A stretch of DNA of 64,000 nucleotides, taken from contig NZ_BEWG01000007.1 of assembly GCF_002723835.1 (NCBI RefSeq), forward strand, positions 1 through 64,000, in the 5' to 3' direction. Of this stretch, positions 45,816 through 54,200 are shown one piece after another (position 1 is the first letter of the stretch; every line of letters begins with the position of its first letter). The position numbers and the translations under genes were made by a program. Below the pieces are notes generated by a model that saw only the letters and a program-made list of their open reading frames with translations, was not told where the DNA came from and searched no databases. The stretch comes from Mycobacterium sp. shizuoka-1 (GTDB lineage Bacteria; Actinomycetota; Actinomycetes; Mycobacteriales; Mycobacteriaceae).

Positions 45816-46289
45816 GTGCCGCACTCGGAGTTCTCGGCCGACCAGTTCACCCTCGTAGAGCCCAGGACATTCGGCCAGCTCCAGGTCGGCGAGATCTTTC
45901 GCGCACCCAGCCGGACCGTCACCGACGCGCACGCCTCGGCGTTTCAGGCGGTGTCGGCCGACAACCACCCGGTGCACTACGACGTTGAGTGGGCACGCGC
46001 GCACGGCCACGTCGCCCCGGTGGTGCACGGCCTGCAGGTGCTGGCATTCACCGCTCCCGGCGCCACGCTCTTCCCCCACATCATCGGCGAGGTGTTCGTC
46101 AGCTTCGAAACCGTGTCCTGCCGATTCCTGGCCGAAGTCCACTCCGGTGACACGTTGTACCCGCAGCTCGAGATCACCGCGTTGACGGACGCCGGCGACC
46201 TGGGCCGGGTGACCACCGCGGCGACCGTGCACAATCAGCGAGGCGAACTGGTGCTCGACGGACAGCACACCTACTTGCTGCGGCGCTGA
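45816..46289 (+). CDS. MaoC-like dehydratase / hotdog-fold protein
   Basis: 157 residues from GTG 45816 with GAAGGAGA 7 nt upstream; the longer frame back to 45684 has no site. Hotdog features: VGEIFRAPSRTVTDAHASAF, then SADNHPVHYDVEWARAHGHVAPVVHG, in which the DxHPVHxD segment supplies the catalytic Asp/His of MaoC hydratases, and GDTLYPQLEITALTDAG. Members hydrate enoyl-CoA or enoyl-ACP. It stands first of a four-gene plus-strand run; the gap to the next gene is 44 nt. Confidence 0.75.
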   Translation: MPHSEFSADQFTLVEPRTFGQLQVGEIFRAPSRTVTDAHASAFQAVSADNHPVHYDVEWARAHGHVAPVVHGLQVLAFTAPGATLFPHIIGEVFVSFETVSCRFLAEVHSGDTLYPQLEITALTDAGDLGRVTTAATVHNQRGELVLDGQHTYLLRR

Positions 46290-46333
46290 GACGACATTGA
46301 TCCGGATTCCGCACCACCAAGGAGTTGCACACC

Positions 46334-47050
46334 ATGCCCCAACCGACCGTCGTCCTGGTCCACGGTGCGTTTGCCGATGCGTCCACCTACGCCCCGGTCA
46401 CCAAAGCTCTTCTCGATAAGGGCCTTTCGGTGCTGGCGCCCGCGGTGCCGAATCGCAGCCTGCTCGGCGACGCGCGCGAAATCCGGTTCGCCGTCGACCA
46501 GATCGACGGTCCCGTCCTGCTGGTCGGGCATTCCTACGGTGGTGCCGTCATCACGGTGGCCGGTGCCGCCGACAACGTCGTGGGCCTGGTGTACTTGGCC
46601 GGCTACGCACTGGAGGAGGGCGAGAGCCTCGGCGAATTGCAGGGCCGGTTTCCGGACTCCGAACTGCCGGCTGCGCTGGTGCAGACCGACGTGCCCGCAT
46701 CGGTTTCCGGCGAGGCCCGAGTCGATGTCACGGTGGTACCGGAGCGCTTCGGACCGGTGATCGGAGCCGATGTCGAGGCAGAACTGATTGCGACACTGGC
46801 AGTTTCGCAACGTCCGCTGGCTGCCGCCGCCTTCACCGAACCTGCGCCCATCGCGGCCTGGCGGTCGAGGTCCTCCTGGGCCGTGGTCGCCGGCGCCGAC
46901 CACGCGATCAACCCGGAGGTGCAACGGTTCGGGTATCACCGAGCCGGTGCGATCATCACCGAGGTCGATTCGTCGCACCTGGTGATGCTGTCCCACCCCG
47001 ACGAGGTCGCCGCCGTGATCGGCGCGGCGGTCGCGGCGGTCACCGACTGA
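46334..47050 (+). CDS. Alpha/beta hydrolase
   Basis: 238 residues from ATG 46334 with AAGGAG upstream. The fold is plain: VVLVHGAFADASTY (oxyanion hole), nucleophile Ser67 in GHSYGG and a terminal SSHLVMLSHPDEV carrying the catalytic His. These are esterases or salicylate-esterase-like enzymes in the wide sense; the substrate is unknown. The stop overlaps the ATG of the flavin reductase-like gene by one base. Confidence 0.82.
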   Translation: MPQPTVVLVHGAFADASTYAPVTKALLDKGLSVLAPAVPNRSLLGDAREIRFAVDQIDGPVLLVGHSYGGAVITVAGAADNVVGLVYLAGYALEEGESLGELQGRFPDSELPAALVQTDVPASVSGEARVDVTVVPERFGPVIGADVEAELIATLAVSQRPLAAAAFTEPAPIAAWRSRSSWAVVAGADHAINPEVQRFGYHRAGAIITEVDSSHLVMLSHPDEVAAVIGAAVAAVTD

Positions 47051-47718
47051 TGGCGGCCAAGGACACACATTTCTACCGAACCGTCGACGGGCACGGGCTG
47101 CCGCACGATCCGTTCAACGCCATCGTCGGGCCGCGCCCGATCGGCTGGATCTCCACCCGCGGAGCTGACGGCATCGCCAACCTGGCGCCCTACAGCTTCT
47201 TCAACGCGTTCAGCTACACCCCGCCGCTGATCGGGTTCTCGTCGATCGGCTGGAAGGACACCGTGGCCAACGTCGAGGCAACCGGTGAGTTCGTCTGGAA
47301 TCTGGCCACCCGCCCCTTGGCCGAGGCGATGAATCTGACGTCGGCTTCCGTCGCGTCCGCTGTGGACGAATTCGCTTGCAGCGGTGTGACAGCCGAGCCG
47401 AGTCGATTGATCAGCGCACCCCGGGTGGCGGAGAGCCCGGTGAACTTCGAATGCCGACTGAGCCAGCTCATCCGTCTCACCGATGTCGAGGGCCGCGAAT
47501 CGGCGAGCTGGTTGGTGGTCGGACAGGTGGTCGCCGTCCACATCGACCGGACACTGTTGGTGGACGGCATCTACGACACCGCTGCCGCCCAACCGATTCT
47601 GCGCGCCGGGGGACCGGCTGCCTACGCCGCCATCACCCCCGACGCGATGTTCAGCATGACCAGACCCGACGACCGACCGAACCTCAAGGAGCGCCATGCC
47701 GACCATCACCACCAATGA
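47050..47718 (+). CDS. Flavin reductase-like (FMN-binding) protein
   Basis: 222 residues. The flavin reductase split-barrel pattern is visible: NAIVGPRPIGWISTRGADGIANLAPYSFFNAFSYTPPLIGFSS, then DTVANVEATGEFVWNLA and a substrate-loop region. These proteins bind FMN and either supply reduced flavin to a monooxygenase or act on their own. A short His-rich C-terminus (HADHHHQ) overlaps the next gene by 23 nt. Grouped with two hydrolases. Confidence 0.82.
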   Translation: MAAKDTHFYRTVDGHGLPHDPFNAIVGPRPIGWISTRGADGIANLAPYSFFNAFSYTPPLIGFSSIGWKDTVANVEATGEFVWNLATRPLAEAMNLTSASVASAVDEFACSGVTAEPSRLISAPRVAESPVNFECRLSQLIRLTDVEGRESASWLVVGQVVAVHIDRTLLVDGIYDTAAAQPILRAGGPAAYAAITPDAMFSMTRPDDRPNLKERHADHHHQ

Positions 47719-48520
47719 CGGCGTCGAGATCTACTACAAGGACTGGGGTTCGGGAGCGCCCATCGTGTTCAGCCACGGCTGGCCGCTGTCCTCTGACGAC
47801 TGGGACGCTCAACTGATGTTCTTCGCCAACCACGGCTACCGGGTCGTGGCTCATGACCGGCGTGGGCACGGACGCTCGGAGCAGGTGGCCGACGGCCACG
47901 ACATGGATCACTACGCCGACGACCTCGCCGCGCTGGTCAGCCACCTCGATCTGCACGATGCGGTGCACGTCGGGCACTCGACCGGCGGCGGCGAGGTGGT
48001 CCGGTATCTGGCCCGGCACGGTGAAGACCGCGCCGCCAAAGCGGCGCTGATCGCCGCCGTGCCGCCGTTGATGGTGCAGACCGACGCCAACCCCGGCGGC
48101 CTGCCGAAGTCGGTGTTCGACGACTTCCAGGTGCAGGTCGCGACCCGGCGTTCCGAGTTCTACCGGGAGGTCGCCGCCGGGCCGTTCTACGGATTCAACC
48201 GCGACGGAGCCCAATTCTCCGAGGCCGTCGTCGCGAACTGGTGGCGCCAGGGCATGACCGGCGGGGCGAAGGCCCATTACGACGGCGTGGTGGCGTTCTC
48301 GCAGACCGATTTCACCGACGACCTCAAGCGGATAACGATCCCGGTTCTGGTCATGCACGGCGACGACGACCAGATCGTGCCCTACGCCGACGCAGGCCCG
48401 CTGTCGGCGGCTCTGTTGCCCAACGGTGCGCTCAAGACGTACGCGGGCTTCCCGCACGGGATGCCCACCACCCACGCCGAGACCATCAACGCCGACCTTC
48501 TCGAATTCATCCGATCCTGA
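47696..48520 (+). CDS. Cofactor-free haloperoxidase-type alpha/beta hydrolase
   Basis: 274 residues. It reads MPTITTNDGVEIYYKDWGSG, with the HGWPLSSDDWD oxyanion loop, nucleophile Ser95 in GHSTGGGEVVRYL, Asp in HGDDDQIVP and His near FPHGMPTTH. This set marks the non-haem chloroperoxidase branch of alpha/beta hydrolases, which make peracids and are often esterases in practice. It ends 10 nt from the convergent LysR gene. Confidence 0.85.
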   Translation: MPTITTNDGVEIYYKDWGSGAPIVFSHGWPLSSDDWDAQLMFFANHGYRVVAHDRRGHGRSEQVADGHDMDHYADDLAALVSHLDLHDAVHVGHSTGGGEVVRYLARHGEDRAAKAALIAAVPPLMVQTDANPGGLPKSVFDDFQVQVATRRSEFYREVAAGPFYGFNRDGAQFSEAVVANWWRQGMTGGAKAHYDGVVAFSQTDFTDDLKRITIPVLVMHGDDDQIVPYADAGPLSAALLPNGALKTYAGFPHGMPTTHAETINADLLEFIRS

Positions 48521-48530
48521 CGAGGCCGGT

Positions 48531-49430
48531 TCACGCCGATTCGCGGGCCGCGGTGCTGAATTCCTTCCAGATGCCGAAGAAAGCCTGGGTGGCCGCGTTG
48601 GGCTCGATGTCGTTGCGCCACACCAGGATTTTCTCGAACTCGACCGGCGGTGTCAGCGTGCGGATCACGAGGTCGGGGCAATCCCGCAGGGCCGGATCGG
48701 AATCCGCGCAGACCGCCACGCCGACCCCTTGCCGGGCAAACGCAATCTGCAGCCGAACGTCGTTGGCGACGTAGTTGACGGTGACCTGGGCTCCGCTCTC
48801 GGCGATAGCCGCGTCGAGTCGTGACCGCAGGGCGCTCGAGCTCGGGTAGGTGATCACCGGTTGGCCGGCGAGCGCGCAGAGCGCAACCGGACCGTCGAAG
48901 CAGAAGGCGGCCGGGTCGAAGACGGCCACCAAGCAGCCGGAGAACATCGGCGCACTCGCAATCGTGGCGGGCAGCGTTCCGTGCGGGCGGGCGATCACCG
49001 CCGCGTGTAGCCGTCCCTGTACCACCATCTCCAGCAGTGGCGTGCTCGTCGCCTCGGTGAGGTGCACGTCGATGCCGGGGTGGGCCTTGCGGAGCGCGCC
49101 GAGCAGCGCCGGAATGGCGGTGTTCTCGACGCCGCCGCCGGTCCCGAACCGAAACTCTCCGCGAAGCAGACCGGCGCGGGCGGAGAACTCAGCCTTGGCG
49201 TTCTCGGCTGCCGCCAGGCATTGCCGGGCATAGGGCAGGAGAATGTGGCCGCCGTCGGTGAGCGTCACACTGCGCGCGGCGCGGTCGAACAGCGCCTCGC
49301 CCAGTTCGCGTTCGAGCGCATTGATCTGACCACTGATGGTCGGCTGCGTGACGTGGCAGCGCTGCGCCGCGCGGGTGAACGACAGCTCGTCCGCCACGGC
49401 GACGAAGTACTCCAAACTGCGAAGGTCCAT
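48531..49430 (-). CDS. LysR-family transcriptional regulator
   Basis: 299 residues. The winged-helix N-terminus is typical: MDLRSLEYFVAVADELSFTRAAQRCHVTQPTISGQINALERELG. The periplasmic-binding-like effector domain follows (FRFGTGGGVENTAIPALLGALRKAHPGIDVHLTEA). It is divergent from the NAD-dependent epimerase gene with a 58-bp gap and convergent with the hydrolase run, so the epimerase is the most likely direct target. Confidence 0.9.
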   Translation of the reverse strand: MDLRSLEYFVAVADELSFTRAAQRCHVTQPTISGQINALERELGEALFDRAARSVTLTDGGHILLPYARQCLAAAENAKAEFSARAGLLRGEFRFGTGGGVENTAIPALLGALRKAHPGIDVHLTEATSTPLLEMVVQGRLHAAVIARPHGTLPATIASAPMFSGCLVAVFDPAAFCFDGPVALCALAGQPVITYPSSSALRSRLDAAIAESGAQVTVNYVANDVRLQIAFARQGVGVAVCADSDPALRDCPDLVIRTLTPPVEFEKILVWRNDIEPNAATQAFFGIWKEFSTAARESA

Positions 49431-49488
49431 GGGTCAAGGATGGCCCAATCCCGACATCACGAGCCGTCCAACTGCCTACCATCAGCCG

Positions 49489-50391
49489 ATGCGCGGATCC
49501 AAAATCTTGATCACCGGGGCAACCGGCCAGGTCGGCGTCCCCGTCGCCATGGCTCTGGCAGCCGACAACGAGGTGTGGGGACTGGCCCGCTTCACCGATT
49601 CCGCGGCGCGCGAGCGTCTCGAGAAGGCCGGCGTCCGCTGCGAGAGCGCCAACATGGCGGCCGGTGACTTCACCGGGGTACCGACCGACTTCGATTACGT
49701 CCTGAACCTGGCGGTGGCCAAGAGCGGCCGATGGGACAAGGACCTCGCTGCCAACGCCGAGTCGGCCGGGCTGTTGATGGCCCACTGCCGCGACGCCAAG
49801 GCGTTCCTGCATTGTTCCTCCGGCGCCGTCTACGACCCGCCGGATGACCAACCCAGGACCGAACGCACCGCGTACGGCGACAACCACAAGCCTCTGCTGC
49901 CCACGTATTCCATCACCAAGATCGCCGGGGAGGTCGTGGTCGCGACCATGGCCCGCGCGCTCGGCGTACCGGCCACCATCGCCCGGCTCAACGTCCCCTA
50001 CGGCAACAACGGCGGCTGGCCACTGTTCCAGTTCGAGATGATGCTCGCTGACTCGCCCATCGCCGTTCCGCCCGGCGGGCCTGCCGTCTACAACCCGATC
50101 CACGAGGACGACATCATCGCGATGATCCCGAAACTGCTTGAGGTGGCGTCGGTTCCGGTGACCACCGTCAACTGGGGCGGAGACCAGTTCGTCAGCATCC
50201 AGGAATGGTGTGGCTACCTCGGCTCGCTGGTCGGCAAGGAGCCGGTCTTCGAGGAAAGCGATCAGGCGCTGCGCGGGAACCCGTTGGACGTCACCAAGAT
50301 GCACGACCTGATCGGGGGAACCACCGTCGACTGGCGGGACGGCATGCGCCGCATGGCAGCGACCTTCCACCCGGACTTGGTCGCCCCCTAG
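49489..50391 (+). CDS. NAD-dependent epimerase/dehydratase family protein
   Basis: 300 residues from ATG 49489. The extended short-chain dehydrogenase fold is clear: ILITGATGQVGVPVAMALA (NAD-binding), FLHCSSGAVY, and YSITKIAGE with the catalytic Tyr-x3-Lys. The substrate half contains NVPYGNNGGWPLFQFEMML and a late NWGGDQFVSIQEWCGYLG. Sugar-nucleotide epimerases and reductases share this fold; the product is not predictable. Divergent LysR gene nearby. Confidence 0.85.
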   Translation: MRGSKILITGATGQVGVPVAMALAADNEVWGLARFTDSAARERLEKAGVRCESANMAAGDFTGVPTDFDYVLNLAVAKSGRWDKDLAANAESAGLLMAHCRDAKAFLHCSSGAVYDPPDDQPRTERTAYGDNHKPLLPTYSITKIAGEVVVATMARALGVPATIARLNVPYGNNGGWPLFQFEMMLADSPIAVPPGGPAVYNPIHEDDIIAMIPKLLEVASVPVTTVNWGGDQFVSIQEWCGYLGSLVGKEPVFEESDQALRGNPLDVTKMHDLIGGTTVDWRDGMRRMAATFHPDLVAP

Positions 50392-50411
50392 CCGCTCGGC
50401 ACACTGACGGA

Positions 50412-50801
50412 GTGCAACCCACCGAAGCATGCCCTTGCGGCTCCGGCACGGCATTCGGTCGCTGCTGCCTTCCGCTGCACCGCGGCGAAAGCCAGGCGAG
50501 CACCGCCGAACAGTTGATGCGCTCCCGGTACAGCGCCTATGCCGTCGGCGATCTCGACTACGTCTGGCAGACCTGGCACCCGCGCACCAGGCCCGACGCA
50601 CTGGCTCCCGCCGACGATCTGACCTGGACCGGGCTGGACATCGTCGGCACCGTCGACGGTCAGCCGGGGGACCAGGCCGGCGAGGTGGAATTCCGCGCGC
50701 GGTACCGGCAAGGCCGACACCAGCGCGTGCTGCACGAGAGGTCGCGATTCGCGGTCCGGGCTCGACGATGGTTCTACGTCGACGGGGACCTATTCGGCTG
50801 A
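50412..50801 (+). CDS. YchJ-family (UPF0225) SEC-C motif protein
   Basis: 129 residues from a GTG (MQPTEACPCGSGTAFGRCCL). The Zn-binding SEC-C-type motif CPCGSG....RCC opens the protein, and AEQLMRSRYSAYAVGDLDYVWQTWHPRTRP is the characteristic YchJ core (NTF2-like). Function is unknown in the family. It lies 20 nt after the epimerase. Confidence 0.88.
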   Translation: MQPTEACPCGSGTAFGRCCLPLHRGESQASTAEQLMRSRYSAYAVGDLDYVWQTWHPRTRPDALAPADDLTWTGLDIVGTVDGQPGDQAGEVEFRARYRQGRHQRVLHERSRFAVRARRWFYVDGDLFG

Positions 50802-50841
50802 CCGACACCCCCGAACCGATTGATCGCATTATCGTCTAGCC

Positions 50842-51645
50842 GTGCCGGAATTCGATCGTCGCGCCATGATGCTGATGTCGGGGCTGGGCCTGCTGGCCGC
50901 CGCCATGCCGCTCCCGACCGCGCAGGCCGAGGCGCCGTACATCTTTCAGGACAACTTCGACGGGCCGGCGGGCTCGGCGCCCAACCCGGCGAACTGGTCG
51001 GTGCAGAACTGGCAGGACGACGTCTGGCCGCCGGTCGAGAGCCAGTACCGCGACGATCGGCGCAACGTCTTCCTCGACGGCAACTCGAACCTGGTGCTCC
51101 TGGCCACCCGCGAAGACGACCAATACTTCAGCGGCAAGGTGCGGGGGAACTGGCGAGTTCCGATGGGCCACACCTGGGAAGCGCGCGCCAAACTCGACTG
51201 CCTGACCTCGGGAGCCTGGCCCGCGTACTGGGCCGTCAACGAAGACCCGCTGCCCGACGGCGAGGTCGACATCTTCGAGTTCTACGGCAACCGCACGTGG
51301 GCCCCCGGCACCACGGTGCACGCCGCCTCCAACGGGAAGACTTGGGAGAGCAAGCCGATCGCCGGGCTGATCGACGGCGCCTGGCACACCTGGCGGATGC
51401 GCTGGGACGAGAACGGCTTCGCGTTCTGGCGAGACTATGTCGACGGCGCGAAGCCGTACTTCACGGTGCCGCCGAAACCCATACCGGTGCATGGCAACCC
51501 GACCGACTTGCGCTGGCCCTTCAACAATCCCGGTTACTGGATGTCGCCGATGTTCACCCTCGCGGTGGGCGGCCCCGGTGGCGGGGATCCGTCCTTGGGC
51601 ACCTATCCGGCGGCAATGCTCGTCGACTGGATTCGCATCTGGTAG
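50842..51645 (+). CDS. Secreted glycoside hydrolase family 16 protein (beta-1,3-glucanase-like)
   Basis: 267 residues from a GTG. A signal with twin Arg (FDRRAMMLMSGLGLLAAAMP, possibly Tat) is cut near AQAEA. The GH16 active-site motif E-x-D-x-x-E is present as E141-V-D143-I-F-E146 in DGEVDIFEFYGN. The C-terminal jelly-roll strand MLVDWIRIW is typical. GH16 enzymes cut beta-1,3/1,4-glucans; mycobacteria carry laminarinase-like members. Substrate is inferred from family only. Confidence 0.9.
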   Translation: MPEFDRRAMMLMSGLGLLAAAMPLPTAQAEAPYIFQDNFDGPAGSAPNPANWSVQNWQDDVWPPVESQYRDDRRNVFLDGNSNLVLLATREDDQYFSGKVRGNWRVPMGHTWEARAKLDCLTSGAWPAYWAVNEDPLPDGEVDIFEFYGNRTWAPGTTVHAASNGKTWESKPIAGLIDGAWHTWRMRWDENGFAFWRDYVDGAKPYFTVPPKPIPVHGNPTDLRWPFNNPGYWMSPMFTLAVGGPGGGDPSLGTYPAAMLVDWIRIW

Positions 51646-51765
51646 ACCGCTGTCGGTCGGCGGCCAGACCCATCTCGATCAAGCTCACCCCCAGGACGGG
51701 AAGTAAATCCGTCCACGGTGGCGCCCGTCGACAACCCGGGCGCCACCGCGCTCGCCGGAATCCTG

Positions 51766-52497
51766 CTAGTTGCAGCCGCCCACTGGTGTGGTGACCACCA
51801 GGTTGTCGCCGCCGCTGGCGTCGGCGGTGGAACCGCACGACGCCGTGGCCGTGTTGTTGTTTCCGTTGCCTGCGAAGGCCACGCTGTCGGTGCCGTCCGC
51901 GGTCGCTGTGTTGCGTTCACCACCGCTCACCGTCGCGGTGCCGCCGTTCTCCGCCTCGGCGATGTTGAGCTTTCCGCCGGAAATCTTTGCGGTGCTGTTG
52001 GTTTGGGCCCGCGCGACGGCGAAGATGCCGTCTTCGGCGGTCGCGGTGCTGTTGTCGTCGGCGGAGGCCATGTTCAAGATGCCGCCGGTGGCTCTGGCGG
52101 TGCTGTTGTGGTCGGCGACCGCGACGTTGAACAGCCCACCACCGCCGGCGTAGGCGCTGCTGCCGGCACCGGCGACCGCAAGGTTGAAGCCGGGATCCGA
52201 GGTCGCCGTCGCAGAGCCGGATTGGTAGACGCTGACGCCATTGAACGACAGGGCGAAGTCGGGGGTCTGCGGCTCCGCGAACGCGCGCTTGCCCGCACTC
52301 AGGGTGGTCTTCTTGGGTCCGGGCTTGACGCTGGCGGCCGGCTTGTCGCTGGCCGAGGATTGTTTCGATGGGTTTCCGGCGCCGGTGGACGGGGCCGCCA
52401 GCGCACTCGGAGTGCCGATGCCGAGGGCGATCAGCGGCCCGCCGATGCATACCGCACAGATCTTTGCTGTTTGGGAAGGGGTGAAGCGCGTTTGCAC
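51766..52497 (-). CDS. Secreted protein built of 18-residue repeats
   Basis: 243 residues from a GTG with AAGGA upstream. A signal peptide (about 1-35, ALAAPS) and a Lys/Ser/Ala-rich spacer precede about six repeats of 18 residues, for example ILNMASADDNSTATAEDG, IFAVARAQTNSTAKISGG, KLNIAEAENGGTATVSGG and ERNTATADGTDSVAFAGN. The pattern (hydrophobic pair, N, alternating Ala, then NSTA and a Gly pair) suggests a parallel beta-helix or beta-solenoid. Two Cys near the end (ASCGST and GGCN) could form a disulfide. I do not recognise a named family. A perfect CRP consensus lies 41-56 bp upstream of the start. Confidence 0.7.
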   Translation of the reverse strand: MQTRFTPSQTAKICAVCIGGPLIALGIGTPSALAAPSTGAGNPSKQSSASDKPAASVKPGPKKTTLSAGKRAFAEPQTPDFALSFNGVSVYQSGSATATSDPGFNLAVAGAGSSAYAGGGGLFNVAVADHNSTARATGGILNMASADDNSTATAEDGIFAVARAQTNSTAKISGGKLNIAEAENGGTATVSGGERNTATADGTDSVAFAGNGNNNTATASCGSTADASGGDNLVVTTPVGGCN

Positions 52498-52537
52498 GAT
52501 GTGATCCTTAATTGCCGTGGTAGATCCCCAACCCGGC

Positions 52538-52553
52538 TGTGACTGTAGTCACA
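52538..52553. promoter_or_regulatory. Perfect CRP-consensus site upstream of the repeat protein gene
   Basis: TGTGACTGTAGTCACA: TGTGA-N6-TCACA, identical to the consensus for mycobacterial CRP (Rv3676 type) and a full 16-bp palindrome except for its centre. It lies 41-56 bp before the GTG of the repeat protein and about 320 bp from the porin gene. Confidence 0.75.
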
Positions 52554-52869
52554 AAATTACGGGGAAGCAAATACCTATTCGGTTGCTGGGGTGTCGTCAC
52601 CATTCGTTGCTGGTGGGCCGACTCCGTGCACGCAGGCGCAATGGTGCCGCCTCGGCCGACTGGGTGGATCGTGTGACCAGCGAAGTGTGCGGTGACGCCA
52701 GGTGTGTTGCGGTCCGTGCCACCCCACTGCCGACCCCCTTGCGAAATCGGCCGTCAGCAAGCAGCTGTGCGGAGGCGGCCGAGGTGGTCGGCCGCGAAAA
52801 CGGGGGTTCGCGCGCGCGTGCTCAGCTACGGTTCTCGTGGGTCAGGGGTGACACGACGACGGAGTCGAC

Positions 52870-54099
52870 ATGCCTGCAATTCCTCGCCCCTTCATCGCAG
52901 CCGGTGTGGCGGTGGTGGGTACCAGTGCCATCGCGATGAGCCCGGTCACCGTGGCACCGCCCGTTTTGCGGGCGGCGCCGGCCGTCCACTTGACAGCGAC
53001 CACCGATTGGGTGGACGTCTTCACCAGGGCCGGCGAGAGTGCCTCGGCCCTGTTCAACTCCTGGCTGGCGGCGCCGGCCCCGGTCCTGCAACAGATTCTG
53101 GCCAATCAGCAGGCCTACCTCGGCCAACTGCCCGACGTCGCCGGCATCGCCGCGCAGGTTCAGGCCAACATCGCGGCCGCACTCGCCGCCCCGCTGGCAG
53201 CCGACCTCAGCACGCTGGACACCACCCACCGAACCTTCTACCAACTGCTGCCGGCCATCGAGGCGCTGCCCGGAATCCCAGACCTGTTGCAGATCAGCAT
53301 TTCTCCGACGGGCAAGCAGCTGCTGGCGCTGTCGACGACAGCGCTGAGCGGGGTACTGCTGGGCATGGCCGGTCCGGTCCTGGGGCCGCTCATCGTGTTG
53401 GCCGCCAGTCTGGAATCGGTCCGAGGCGACCTCAGCGCCGCGACTCCGGATCTGGCCGGCGCCATGAGCACCCTGGCTGACATTCCCGCGGCGATGACCG
53501 ACGCGTTCCTCAACGGGGGCCAGCACGTCGACCTCACCGCGCTGATGAAAGTCGTCGGACCGGCCATCGGTGTGAGCTTCCCCAACGGTGTCCAGGTCGG
53601 CGTCGCACTCGGCGGCCTCCTGAGCCCCGGCGGCTCGGCATTCAACGCCCTCGATTTCGCCTACGACAACAACCTGCTCGATGTCCTGCATATTCACGTG
53701 CCGCTCGCGACCGGAACGCCGGTCGGGCCCATCGGGTCGATGATGGAACTGGCCAGAACCATCGCGAAGGCCATCGGGTGGCAGGGTGCCCCGAGTGTGG
53801 CCGCCGCTGCGGCCCCGGCTGGTCAGACCCCGGTTGCGCAGAAGTCGGCCCCCCAGAGCCTCGTCGCGGCCAACGAGGTGCCCCGCTCGGTATCTGATCC
53901 CGACACGGCCACGTTGAGCCGGCCGGTCACTGCGAATGCGGCCAGGACCCGGGCGCCGTTGCCGGCCAAGAGATCCGGTGCCGCGGCACAATCCAAGGCC
54001 GCCGACGCCGGGGCCAAGAGCCCCTCGGCGCCGACCGGTTCGGGCAAGGCGTCCTCGGCACGCACGAAATCGCCGGCCAAGGCCGCGGCCGCGGGTTAG
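52870..54099 (+). CDS. GjpA-like outer-membrane porin family protein
   Basis: 409 residues starting MPAIPRPFIAAGVAVVGTSA, a signal peptide followed by an Ala-rich helical region (WVDVFTRAGESASALFNSWLAAPAPVLQQI), a Gly/Leu-rich hydrophobic core (LLGMAGPVLGPLIVLAASLESV; GVSFPNGVQVGVALGGLLSPGG) and a disordered Ala/Lys/Ser/Pro tail. The opening, length and the repeated GPxxG pattern match proteins annotated as the outer membrane porin GjpA family in mycobacteria. Porin activity is assumed from the family name. The 372-bp gap upstream has no other gene; it holds the CRP site and a perfect 8-bp hairpin at 52775-52795. Confidence 0.7.
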   Translation: MPAIPRPFIAAGVAVVGTSAIAMSPVTVAPPVLRAAPAVHLTATTDWVDVFTRAGESASALFNSWLAAPAPVLQQILANQQAYLGQLPDVAGIAAQVQANIAAALAAPLAADLSTLDTTHRTFYQLLPAIEALPGIPDLLQISISPTGKQLLALSTTALSGVLLGMAGPVLGPLIVLAASLESVRGDLSAATPDLAGAMSTLADIPAAMTDAFLNGGQHVDLTALMKVVGPAIGVSFPNGVQVGVALGGLLSPGGSAFNALDFAYDNNLLDVLHIHVPLATGTPVGPIGSMMELARTIAKAIGWQGAPSVAAAAAPAGQTPVAQKSAPQSLVAANEVPRSVSDPDTATLSRPVTANAARTRAPLPAKRSGAAAQSKAADAGAKSPSAPTGSGKASSARTKSPAKAAAAG

Positions 54100-54200
54100 C
54101 CGGCTCGGATTGCGCCCGATCCGGCGCTCCCGGGCGGAATAGGCGCTGTGTCTCGGCGCGCCAGGGCGGGGATTCACCCGGTTCGGGCGATGATACGCAT

